DNA from: Paramacrobiotus richtersi
Taxonomy: Eukaryota > Tardigrada > Eutardigrada > Parachela > Macrobiotidae
Length of the DNA: 26,357 bases
Direction: 5' to 3'
Assembly: GCA_034698045.1 (NCBI GenBank)
Contig: JAQGAU010000555.1
Coordinates: forward strand, 1-26,357
A model generated the notes under the pieces. It saw nothing but the letters and a program-made list of their open reading frames with translations. It was not told the DNA's origin and made no database searches. A program made the position numbers and the translations under genes. Of the stretch, positions 10,544 to 20,655 are shown in pieces (the stretch's first letter is position 1; every line of letters begins with the position of its first letter).

Positions 10544-11539
10544 AAGCCAGTATCCTTATTTTTAGCACTGCCATCAGATGGAGCGACTAACAATAAGGAA
10601 TCAAACATGAAAACGTAAACAGTATTAACAGTGCAGTTTGTGTACCGGAATTATGAATACACTACACAAAGCAGCGCACAGTAATGGCGTTGGATAACGA
10701 ACAGCACATCCAGAAAAGATCAATCATATATCACGTTCTTCAGACATGTACAAGCTTACGCATATGCATAAGGACGGACGTCTCCAATACGATGGCGAAT
10801 GTCGGTTGAATTTGGTTCGTTTTAGTGACGTCCAATAAGCAGTACAGTTATTTTGTGGATTATAGTCGGGTGTGCACATCCGGTCTGTGGAGGATTCATC
10901 AGACCAGGATTATTTTTATGATTTGATCACTTATTATTAGATTAGGTTTTCCCTATATCAGTCGATCGGTGCAGCAGCAGTTTTGTCCGTAACATGGCAG
11001 ACTCTGTGTGCGAAGGTTATTCTCGACAATATACTTACATACAGTAAACAAGATAGAAAAATAAAAAAATACAGCCAACCAAACCATCTGATACTACGTA
11101 CGTTTGTTGACGACGTTGCAGCTTAGATATCCTGCGGATATCCATTTTGATCCCTTACTGGAATTCCAGTGGATACTTTTTGGCAGTCCGCCAACCATAC
11201 AGCTCGCTTATTACGCTGTAGAACTGCTTATGCAAGCCCAGGCCTGTCTACCTTCGTTAGGAATGAGTTGTAATGCCAAGTTGCCAACGGTGCAGAAATG
11301 AAGATACAGATAAGAAACGGTACCGACTGGCAGGTGCTTATATCATGACAATACTGCTGACTAACGGCTGATGAAAGGAATATCGCAGCTGGCGTAACTT
11401 CCTTCGTGCAGAAACTTTCTTTTTGCACAACGGTAGTAGCTGCTTCGCTAGCAGAAGTTGTGCGTATCTGGATTCCGAAGCACGAATGGTCCTACATTTT
11501 AAGAACGCTTCATTTTCTTGCGGCGGGATGTTATGAACT
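10544..11539. other. Intergenic region upstream of the first P450
   Basis: No supported gene. It contains two perfect palindromes 14 bp apart: GATATCC-TGC-GGATATC at 11126-11142 and ACTGGAATTCCAGT at 11157-11170, about 0.4 kb before the P450 TATA box. Open frames here are short and unrecognised. Confidence 0.4.
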
Positions 11540-11545
11540 TATAAA
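11540..11545 (+). promoter_or_regulatory. TATA box of the first P450 gene
   Basis: TATAAA in gaacttataaacaag lies 60 nt before the ATG at 11605, which would give a leader of about 30-35 nt. The second P450 has no equally placed TATAAA; only tatatatgag near 15001 is available there. Confidence 0.5.
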
Positions 11546-11604
11546 CAAGCACAGAACGGTTGGTGTCTTTGATTTACATCGCATTGAGTCTTCGCGTTAC
11601 TATC

Positions 11605-14407
11605 ATGTTCGTTTGGATCGTACTTTTTCTTGCTGGACTCGCTGCGTATTGCATATAGTAAGTTGTATTATTCTTTATCTTCCATGTTAGAAATGAATCG
11701 CTTAGCGGATCGAGCCCGGAACGAGATACCGTTTACTATAGTATTGGTTTAGCTGCATGTTCAAGCTACATCATACATGCAACCTTTTTCATCCGTTTAT
11801 TTGCAGCGATGTCAAGCGTAAACGGCATTACTGGGAAGAGAAAGGTATTCCAGTCCCGAAACTTATCCCGATCCTTGGAACTCTCCTAGAACTGATAAAG
11901 GTATGCAGTATATGTTTCTATGTTTAAAGCAACAACTTGACTCGCATTTCGTCGGTCAACGCATATCCAGAGAGGGCAAAGTCAGTTTGATGTGAAATAT
12001 ACAAAGGAACTGGGACGAATCTTCGGGTACTACTTAGTATTTGATACATATCATCCAAAAATTTTTCTGAGCTGTTATTTTGGTTGTTTCTAGATATTTC
12101 GACGGTCCTACCCCGGTTGTGGTTACCTCCGATGCGGGTAGGATTCTCTGTCAATAGTCTAGCTGGCATTTCTTTAGAATAACTTTTTTCCGCGTTTAGA
12201 GATGATAAAGAGCGTCTTTGTTAAGGACTTCTCCAATTTTAATAACCGCCGGGTATGAAAAACACACTGTGCTTGCTTTGTCACCTGTTGTATTCACAGT
12301 TACTTTTAACAGGATTTTGATCTCAATGGTCCAATCCTGGGAAAATCGCTTAGCGTTCTGCGGGATCAGCACTGGAAGGTACGCAGTATCAGTTAAAACT
12401 TTCATCCTACAGTATATATAACACGTTTCCAGTGACTGTTTATGGTACTAGGACGTTCGCAGCGTTCTGCTTCCGACGTTTACATCCGGGAAACTGCGAC
12501 AGGTTAGTGCTACATACAGTACTTTACTGCAGTAACAACTCCTGCTCTTCCTGATTTTATAGATGAATGTCTTGCTTAAAGACTCCTGTCAGACAATGCT
12601 GGATACTATGGACAAAACTGCCCAAAACGACGAAGAATTCAAAGCTGAAGAGTACGTTTACTAACCACTTTGTGCGAAGGAAATAGCTGTAAAAACTGTT
12701 TCAGGCTATTTGGCCGAGTCACACTGGACACCATAGCTACCACGTTTTTTGGCACCCAAATCGACTCACAGAATCACCCGGACAATCCGTTTGCCAAGCA
12801 TGCGAAAGCTGTGTTTACTTTCTCTTTTGGAAACCCTATGCTGATCATTGCTTGTCAGAATGCTCCTATACACTTCATGTTTATATATTTGTATTTATAT
12901 ATTTACCAAATAACTAACTAATGCTGCAGTTTTGTTTCCCAAACTCATCCCATTGTGCAAAAAGCTGGGTCTGCAGTTTCTCCCGAAGAAGCACATTAAT
13001 TTCTTCATCAAGAATACGGAGGATATCATCCGATTGCGAACAGATTCTAAACAAGTATGTACTGTTAAGATTTATTTTCTTGCTTCGAAGACATTTTATG
13101 TGGTGATGCAGATGTAACTTCAGGTTCGCCGAGATTTTCTGCAGCTGATGCTTTCTCATCTTGACACAAACGGCCAAATTGTGCTAAACCCAGGACTGAT
13201 TAAGGAGGTGGTCGAATTAACCGAAGCACATGGTAAGGATATCCTTCACGATATGTTAGCGATGGACGGACTTCCGGAGAGCGTGAAAACGCATAGCGAC
13301 CGCAAACTCAGCCTCGAAGTAAGTAGATAATAAGATCACACACTTTTTTGACGTTTGTTCTGATTCTTAGCTTGTACTGTATGTTTTGGTGGACGCGAAT
13401 GCTCTTAATCTATTAAAAACGCTCGGATTGATATGCGCACAAATACTTCAGGAACAAACACTTAGCAAGGCGAATCTTTTATTACAGGAAGTCGTTGCTC
13501 AATCCGTCATCTTCTTCATTGCCGGCTACGGCACAACAACCTCCGCTCTACGTTTCGTGACATACTTGCTGGCAGTGAATCCCGATATCCAGGAGAAACT
13601 ATACGAAGAAATCCAACAAGTCACGCAAGGAAAATCCGAGTTAACATACGATCTACTAGCCGAGATGGAGTACCTGGATGCCTGTGTCAATGAAACCCTG
13701 CGTATCTATCCGCCCGTATCCCGCACGGAACGGGAATGCAGTGCCGAGTGGGAGTATAACGGTGTACGCTATGAGAAGGGCACGATCATTTCCATACCGA
13801 TCTATGCCGTGCAGCATGATCCCGAGTACTGGCCGGATCCGGAGACTTTCGATCCAGAAAGGTCAGTGAAGGGGATGAAATGACTGAAACTCGAATCACA
13901 TGATAACTGATCGTAGGTTCCTACGCGATAATAAGGGCAACATTAAGCCGTATACGTTCTTGACGTTTGGACAAGGACCGCGAAACTGCATTGGGATGAG
14001 TAAGTGCCGCAGTACAGAACATGGCACGCGATGAGGCAAAACAACGGCGTTCTGTACTGCATATACGTACATTATGCCGGAGTCATACGCTACTGTATTA
14101 AACTACAGAATCGTATAGCGCACAAACTGAATAGTGTGTATGGTTAGGATTCGCCTACTACGACATCAAATTTGTGATTGCCACTATCCTGAGGAAGTTC
14201 CGGATTGTGCGAAGTGACCGCACACAGGTTAGATTAGAAATGGCTCCTGCCTTAAATGTGATCACCGTCTCCGCTGTTCTTTCTGACAAGTAGGATGTGT
14301 ACGAAGATGTTAATACAGTATGCTTTCCACAGGTGCCACTGCAGATACGGGATGTTGGATTTTTAGCAACGAAAGATGGTGTCTGGGTTAAACTTGAGAA
14401 ACGTTAA
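11605..14407 (+). CDS. Cytochrome P450, CYP3-clan-like, copy A (15 exons, complete)
   Basis: Membrane-bound haem monooxygenase of the endoplasmic reticulum, using electrons from P450 reductase; substrate unknown. Exons: 11605-11657, 11807-11900, 11971-12026, 12094-12137, 12200-12252, 12313-12378, 12452-12502, 12563-12651, 12705-12853, 12930-13054, 13124-13318, 13488-13861, 13917-13999, 14148-14227 and 14333-14407. All borders are GT-AG and all phases match, giving 528 residues. The N-terminal anchor is [18 protein letters not shown], followed by KRKR and IPVPKL. Further motifs are the I-helix AGYGTT (337-342), K-helix ETLR (394-397), PPVSRTER, the PERF region and the haem loop [10 protein letters not shown] with ligand C474. 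The I-helix has Gly340 where most P450s carry Asp or Glu. The CYP3-clan call rests on overall resemblance and could be refined by phylogeny. Confidence 0.93.
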
Positions 14408-15140
14408 CTAACATTGTAAGTTAATGTTTCATTTAACCTAATTCGTGAATGTTTAAAATGTACGGCGCCAGTTTTTTTATATGTTCTTTTTGCTGTAAAG
14501 GTTTCAGCCTCAATACATTTGCATACTCTGTTCAGTTATTCAAAGAGGTTTGATTATTTTTTCTTCCTTTGTTTCTATACCAGGAAAAAACAACGAAACA
14601 CAACGAAAGTTGTGACCATTCGAATGCATCATGAGTGTATTGTAATGGATCTATCACAAAGTACAAAATTTATGGTAGAATTGTCATAGACATCAGAAAC
14701 TGTTGGCGCAACAGTCGGGCAGACACAAACACCGGAAAAAGCCCGTAACTTTACCGTTGTATCCATATACGGTCATAACATCTAATTGCTGTTTTATCAT
14801 ACTATTCACTGCCGATAAAGCAGTCCTGTAACGGAAGTACTATGTGAGCAAAGTCATCCAAGGTGGCAGCTATCGTGTGAGTAATTGCTTTGTCGCCGGT
14901 ACATTCGAGAATTGTCGATACATCGAGATGTCACAATGTGCCGATACAGCAAGACCGATAAACTGGTTGTGTACCTTTTTATGATGATAAACACGGTCCA
15001 TATATATGAGAGACAGTTACTACAAAGTACACATGTCTGTGTTTACAACAGTCGGATCTTATTTGAATTTTAAGTACGGACACTAAGTCCTTCATTCTGC
15101 CTATTGTCGAGTTTACTGTACTTGTTGACGGCGCCCGAAG
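14408..15140. other. Spacer between the two P450 genes
   Basis: 733 nt with no supported gene. It should hold the 3' end of copy A and the promoter of copy B. No canonical AATAAA lies just after copy A; aataca near 14512 is a weak variant. A tatatatgag element near 15001 could act as a TATA box for copy B with a leader near 105 nt. Confidence 0.4.
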
Positions 15141-18094
15141 ATGCTGATGTGGATTGCCCTAGCAATATGCGGGATCGCCGCTTATTTCATCTAGTAAGCT
15201 AATAGAATCATATTGTGAAATCTGTACGGTGTTCGTTACAAGTTATATCGATTATACTTTAGTGATGCAAAACGGAAGCGTCAGTATTGGCTGGATAAAG
15301 GCATCCCGGTTCCCAAAATCAGCCCAGTCTTTGGAAGTTTTGTGGAAATGGCCAAAGTACGATTGACTCACGTAAACTGGAATTCAGCCTTGATTACGCT
15401 GAATGTCGTTTTTATAGCTCGGACAAAGCAAATTTGACATGAAATACACAAAAGCGTTGGGCCGGTTATTCGGGTACGTACTTTCCATGCAGCTTTTGTA
15501 CCGAATGATCCTTCAAAGTTTCAGTTCATGTTGTCTATTTAACAGATATTTCGATGGTCCTACTCCAGTCGTGGTAACATCTGACACAGGTTAGTGTACT
15601 CAAGGGACAACAGTTCAAAAACCTGAGTTGTATCAAGAATGTGCTCGTGAAAGATTTCCCACATTTTCAAAACCGACGCGTACGTTTTGCTGGTGACAGC
15701 AGTTCGTTCACCGGTTTCGTCAAAACACCGTAAAATCACTTTTATTTGAAGGACTTTGACCTAAACGGCCCCGTAATTGGGAAAGCAGTTAGCGTGTTAC
15801 GCGACCAACAATGGAAGGTGGGATACAGATACCTGTTACTAGAAAATTCTCACTTGGTAATACTTCGACTTTTTATAGGATGTTCGTAGCGTTTTGCTGC
15901 CGACGTTCACCTCTGGAAAACTGCGACAAGTAAGTACCGAATCTTGTTGTTATTTTGTTAATTATCTGTACAGTGAGATGTGCTTCTTGCGGTGGACAGA
16001 TGAACAGCTTAATCAACGAGTGCTGCCAGAGAATGTTGACTAAAATGGACCAAATCGAACAATCTGGCGAGGAGTTCGAAGGCAAAGAGTTGAGTGAAAC
16101 ATGCGCTTCATCCCGAGTCAAATTCTTTGAAATGTAGTTGTACTTATTGCAGACTATACGGACGTGTAACTCTGGATGTCATTGCCACAACATTCTTCGG
16201 CACCCAAATCGATTCCCAAAATGACCCAGACAGTGCTTTCGTCAAGCATGCGAAATCAGTTTTCAATTTTTCTTTTGGGAATCCTCTGTTCTTGATCGCA
16301 TGTACGAAAAATCAGATGAAACAACTTTTCCCGAAACTATACTAACGAAAAGTTCACTCCCTAGTTTTATTTCCGAAACTTATTCCATGGTTGAGCAAAG
16401 TGGGAGTGCAATTCCTACCTCGAGCAGATATTGATTTTTTCGTCAAGAATACGGAGGAGATTATTCGAATGCGGGTGGAATCAAAGCAGGTGAGTGCAAA
16501 CGCTAGGAATTTTCCAAGTACCGGAATTACCGATGCCAGTCATGTAAGTGTATAACCTTTAAATGCTAACAGGTTCGCCGAGATTTCCTCCAAATAATGT
16601 TGAGTCATCTGAACTCCAGCGAGAAGTTATCCATACAGCCAGACCTAGTCAAGGAAACAACCAGTGAGATCGGTCATGATCAGGACATTCTTTCGGATGC
16701 GTTAACCATGGACGCACCATCTGGAAAGATGGAAACCCTGAAAGACTACAAACTGACCCTTGAAGTAAGGAGTTATATTACAATAAAAATGTGCACTATT
16801 GACACGCAATCTAATACCGGAATACATATGTAAACCAGTCAATAAAGCATTAGTCTTTTCGGCAGTAATCGTAATATACAGAGCATTCCGAATTTCAAAC
16901 GCGACCTTTCAGGTAAATGTGCTTTTGTTTACTTGATAATTCACTTGAAGATAATATGGATATATAGTCTGGTTCTTGTTGTAAGGGAAAGAACTAACAA
17001 ACGTCGGTAAACGAATATCGTGCTGAGCATTCAAACTAGGGCAACTGCAAGAAGCTGATAATTTTGTCGGAAACACTGGCAACTAACTCTTGCCTGTGAT
17101 TGAAACTTGATCAGTTACCGGCATGATCTTTCGAATGTTTTTTTAAATTCTTACCCTCGTCAATACTTGAAATATCCTAGCAAAAATTTGCTATACTATT
17201 ATGCGTGCATAATGTGTTGTATTGAACTTTAGGAAGTAGTGGCACAAGCCGTCATCTTCTTCATTGCCGGATACGAAACCACTGCCACCGCTCTCAGTTT
17301 CCTCACCTATGTGCTCGCCATAAACCCAGACATCCAAGAGAAGCTGTTCGAAGAAGTAGAACAGATTATGCAAGGAAAGAGCAATCTGACATACGATCAA
17401 CTAGCTCAAATGGAATACCTTGACGCTTGCATCAACGAGACATTCCGCATCTATCCACCCGTATCCCGCACCGAACGCGAGTGCAACGAAGACTGGGAGT
17501 ACAAAGGTGTTCGTTATACCAAAGGCACCGTTGTAGCCATTCCCATCTATGAGATCCAGCATGATCCGGAATATTGGCCGGATCCGGAAACTTTCGATCC
17601 AGAAAGGTCAGCGTAGTATTCAAGCATTCCAATGGAAAGATTATTCTGTTTTTTGTTTTGTAGGTTTTTGAGAGAAAACAAACAGAACATCAAACCGTAT
17701 ACGTTTCTGACTTTTGGTCAAGGACCTCGAAACTGCATGGGCATGAGTAAGTTTGATTATCGAATTCCGTTGACCAGTTGTTGCTGATTGCTTTGAATGT
17801 TGTTTCGTTAGGATTCGCCTATTACGAAATCAAGTTTGTTATGGCCAGTATCGTTCAGAAGTTTCGAATCCTCAAGTGTCCTCGCACAGAAGTAAGATAG
17901 CGGTATTCGTTTTTGTACGCGTAAGCGGAATTTTGTGTGTCTGCGCTGCTGTGGCGTACAATGTCAAACTGATGCCTGCGGTTCCACAGGGGTATCTGTG
18001 AACTTGTGAATTTTTAAAGGTTCCTTTAGAGCTGAAAGATATTGGATTTCTGTCGGCAAAGAACGGTGTCTGGGTCAAGCTGGAGAAGCGATAG
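15141..18094 (+). CDS. Cytochrome P450, CYP3-clan-like, copy B (15 exons; one irregular junction)
   Basis: Tandem paralogue of copy A, same strand. Exons: 15141-15193, 15263-15356, 15418-15473, 15546-15589, about 15627-15679, 15752-15817, 15879-15929, 16000-16088, 16153-16301, 16365-16489, 16573-16764, 17233-17606, 17664-17746, 17812-17891 and 18020-18094. Fourteen exon lengths equal copy A's; exon 11 is one codon shorter. About 527 residues. The anchor is MLMWIALAICGIAAYFIY; the I-helix is AGYETT with the usual acid, followed by [12 protein letters not shown] and haem loop [10 protein letters not shown]. The oddity is intron 4: aligning exon 5 to copy A leaves a 37-nt intron ending GA instead of AG, and no nearby AG restores the frame. 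All other junctions are regular, so the gene may work with an unusual acceptor, may carry a small intron deletion, or the sequence may be faulty there. Confidence 0.88.
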
Positions 18095-18318
18095 AACATA
18101 ATTCGATATTGACTATACTGTCTTTTTCCGATTTTGCGCCACGTTACTTTTATGATTAGTTTTTACTCTGTATACCAGTGAATCGTAAAACATGCAGTTG
18201 CTTTATTGTGATTTAAGCATTGCAAGCATGCAGTATCCAGATACATATACAGGTCGAGTTTTAGAATTTTTCTTTTGCTGAGCGAAAGAACAGTTCACTG
18301 ATCACTATATTACTGCTG

Positions 18319-18333
18319 AATAAAGTCAATAAA
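18319..18333 (+). terminator. Paired polyadenylation signals after P450 copy B
   Basis: Two AATAAA hexamers, at 18319-18324 and 18328-18333, lie about 225 nt after the stop of copy B on the same strand. Confidence 0.6.
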
Positions 18334-19361
18334 CAATGTGTTAGTATGTGTTTTCGATAGCTACCAACTCCGCAGCTCGTTATTGCCGCTCTGGCAGTAA
18401 TCGGTTATGACAACATTTCGTTCGGCAGCACATTCAATAATGCATCGACATTCTGGAATTTACAGGTATACTGTAAGCCCTTTTGCAGTAAATCCCCGCT
18501 TCCATACCGACCAGTTCGCAATAAGATGTTCTGACGATCATACAGAGTACAAGCATATGCATATTCAATACCTCAAAATTTTACAGTAGCGTATTGGCAT
18601 CGGCAGCAAGTACTAAATGTACATGAAATTAGCATACACGAGCCTGAGCTTGTCTTTCGTAACGACTCCCTGCAGTGTTTTACTTCTGACTGATTGCTTC
18701 ATTTATGACAGTTCCGGATAAACCTGCAACGAAAACTATTGAGCTAAACGTTCGATCTTGCGTAGCAAGCGCTACTGATGTTCCTCGGTCAAGATTGCCC
18801 GTCCAGGTGCCAAACTAGGGCAGTCCGCCGGAATAAGACCCAAATCCATTAGTGGTCGATCGACAACTAACTAGTGCAGCGCATACAAACACCCGTTCGT
18901 TGTATGGTGGGTTTGTAGTGGAAAAGTGGAAGGATTACTGATTTATCGAATTATGGTCCTTTTTTTCAAAGTGGTACATAAATTTCAAAGAGTACCACGC
19001 CATTTTCCTTCTGTAAAAAAATGCTTATATTCTGGAAGAAAAAACAACACGCTCTTTGGTTTTCCAAAACAGCATTCCAGTGGCGTCGGACTTTCTTGAG
19101 GAAACGCACGGCATTATGGTGCTTCCTCAAAGATCGCTATTTTATAACTCCGTACCCCATTAATAACTTTGAACATTCATAATTTGTCACGGTTTGTACT
19201 GGGTAGAAAGTAAAAACTTGTTGTACTCGTATACTCAGCGGATAGTGCACATTTTAACGTTATAAGTCTCATATTTATACGAATATAACATCAGGAAGGG
19301 TTTATCTGTACTTGTTCATACTAGCCTGAAAATGGATTAACGTAACCAACTCCTTGCATAG
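18334..19361. other. Region upstream of the visible astacin exons
   Basis: About 1 kb where the signal peptide, propeptide and N-terminal half of the astacin domain would be expected. I searched all frames by eye for family landmarks (WPNGxVPY, TCIxF) and found none. Short open frames occur at 18407-18589 (plus) and on the minus strand near 18700-18850, without recognisable protein. Those exons may be strongly diverged, further left, or missing. Confidence 0.35.
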
Positions 19362-20655
19362 GTACGAACATAAAGCTTACAAAATGAGTATTCTGAATCT
19401 TGCACACGGCCATGGAATAGTCCTACACGAACTGTTACATACGATCGGTAAGGTCAAGTTTGGAAAATCTGATTGTGAGAAGAGGCTATATTGGCTAAAC
19501 ATACAACTGAATAAATACATGTCAGTTGCGTGATTAACACATCAACAATTACTACAACATGATCGTCACATATATATATATACTGCAACACTTGTTTTCT
19601 TGAAAACTTGAAAACTCTATGGCCCGGCACAGTATGTTACTTGCTTGGTGATTTTCTATACATTATTATAGCTATAAGTTTTTACTGTACAATTTCAATT
19701 CACTCAGTTCAGAAATTGTTTAAAAATTTTAAAAACGTACACATACTGAAAATAATTTAGAACGATCATCGCATATATGTGCATTTATTTTGAAAGTTTT
19801 AAGAAGTTTAGATCGCAGAAATATTTGAGAAGGAAATGTGTTTAAACTTTCGCCGCCGTTGCGCGATAAGCGGTCGTTGCGCGCCCAAACGGATTTCTCG
19901 ACACTGCATATCCATTCTTAAAAACAACGACGCACTTTAGTGTAACGGTTACCGGTGCGCGGCTGCCTTTGATTTTGCTAATACTTGTAACAAATTTTTC
20001 TTAAGAACACGGAACATGCGTACATGCTTATGGGCCTATGGCTAATTAGTATGAATGGCAAAAATGTTTGTCTCTACCAGGCTGAACACCGGTATGGTCG
20101 ATATTCGTTAACGTGATTTGTAGGATTTCTACATGAGCAATCCCGAAAATACCGTGATTCCTATGTGGAAATCCTTTGGGATAACATTGATCCTGGTAAG
20201 CATACATTTCCTTGACAAGAATGTGGCCGTGCGTAATAGTCAAAAATTAGCTGTCGAATGAAAGTAATGCTCAAGGCAAACCATATGATTTCGAATCGGT
20301 CATGCACTACGGACGAAAATATTTCTCCAATAACGGACAAGACACAATCCGTCTCAAAGCGCTGTATGAATCCCGTGAAATTGGGAATCGGCGAGGCATG
20401 AGCGAAACCGATATTAAGAAGGTTAATTTATTGTACCGCTGTCCGAATGGTGGCGGACGGCCAGTTACTACAGATCCACCGGTCACTCGACCGCCACCTG
20501 TGGTGCGCACAACTGAGAGTCCTTCCGGAGAAGAATACGAGTACCGGCACATGTGCGTCATGGGTTATTGTGGAAATTTCCGGGTGTTCACTAACCGTCA
20601 GCCAGACCGTAACCCAGTCAAGTTACCGTGTAGTACGTCGGTGTCAGCAAATTAA
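19362..20655 (+). CDS. Astacin-family (M12A) zinc metalloprotease, C-terminal part; one junction out of phase
   Basis: Secreted zinc endopeptidase; family roles include digestion, hatching and matrix or growth-factor processing. Exon 19362-19447 carries ILNLAHGHGIVLHELLHTIG with the first two zinc histidines. Exon 20124-20195 joins in phase and gives GFLHEQSRKYRDSYVEILW, completing HExxHxxGFxHE. The last exon, about 20251-20655, carries PYDFESVMHYGRKYFSNNG, the Met-turn with its zinc-side tyrosine, then the domain end ETDIKKVNLLYRC. A Pro/Thr-rich linker (TTDPPVTRPPPVVRTTESP) and a short tail with three cysteines follow to the stop. Oddities: the donor after IDP (GTAAGC, phase 1) does not match the acceptor ttag before CTG (phase 0), so the 55-nt intron leaves a one-base frame conflict. 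The usual RxDRD is RKYRD. The propeptide half was not found. This could be a decaying gene or a local sequence error. Confidence 0.75.

Noticed and set aside
11406-11690. 94-codon plus-strand frame overlapping the first P450 exon
   Set aside because: It is in a different frame from the conserved membrane anchor starting at 11605, and contains the TATA box.
12914-13117. Several short frames on both strands near P450 copy A exon 10
   Set aside because: They are alternative-frame readings of the conserved exon 12930-13054.
14880-15000. Possible duplicated flank shared with about 18400-18500
   Set aside because: A loose similarity near the phrases gtacattcgagaattgtcg and gcacattcaataatgcatcg is too short and diverged to call a repeat by eye.
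19568-19582. TA-rich microsatellite
   Set aside because: A short atatatata run within the astacin intron; ordinary for this genome and without further structure.
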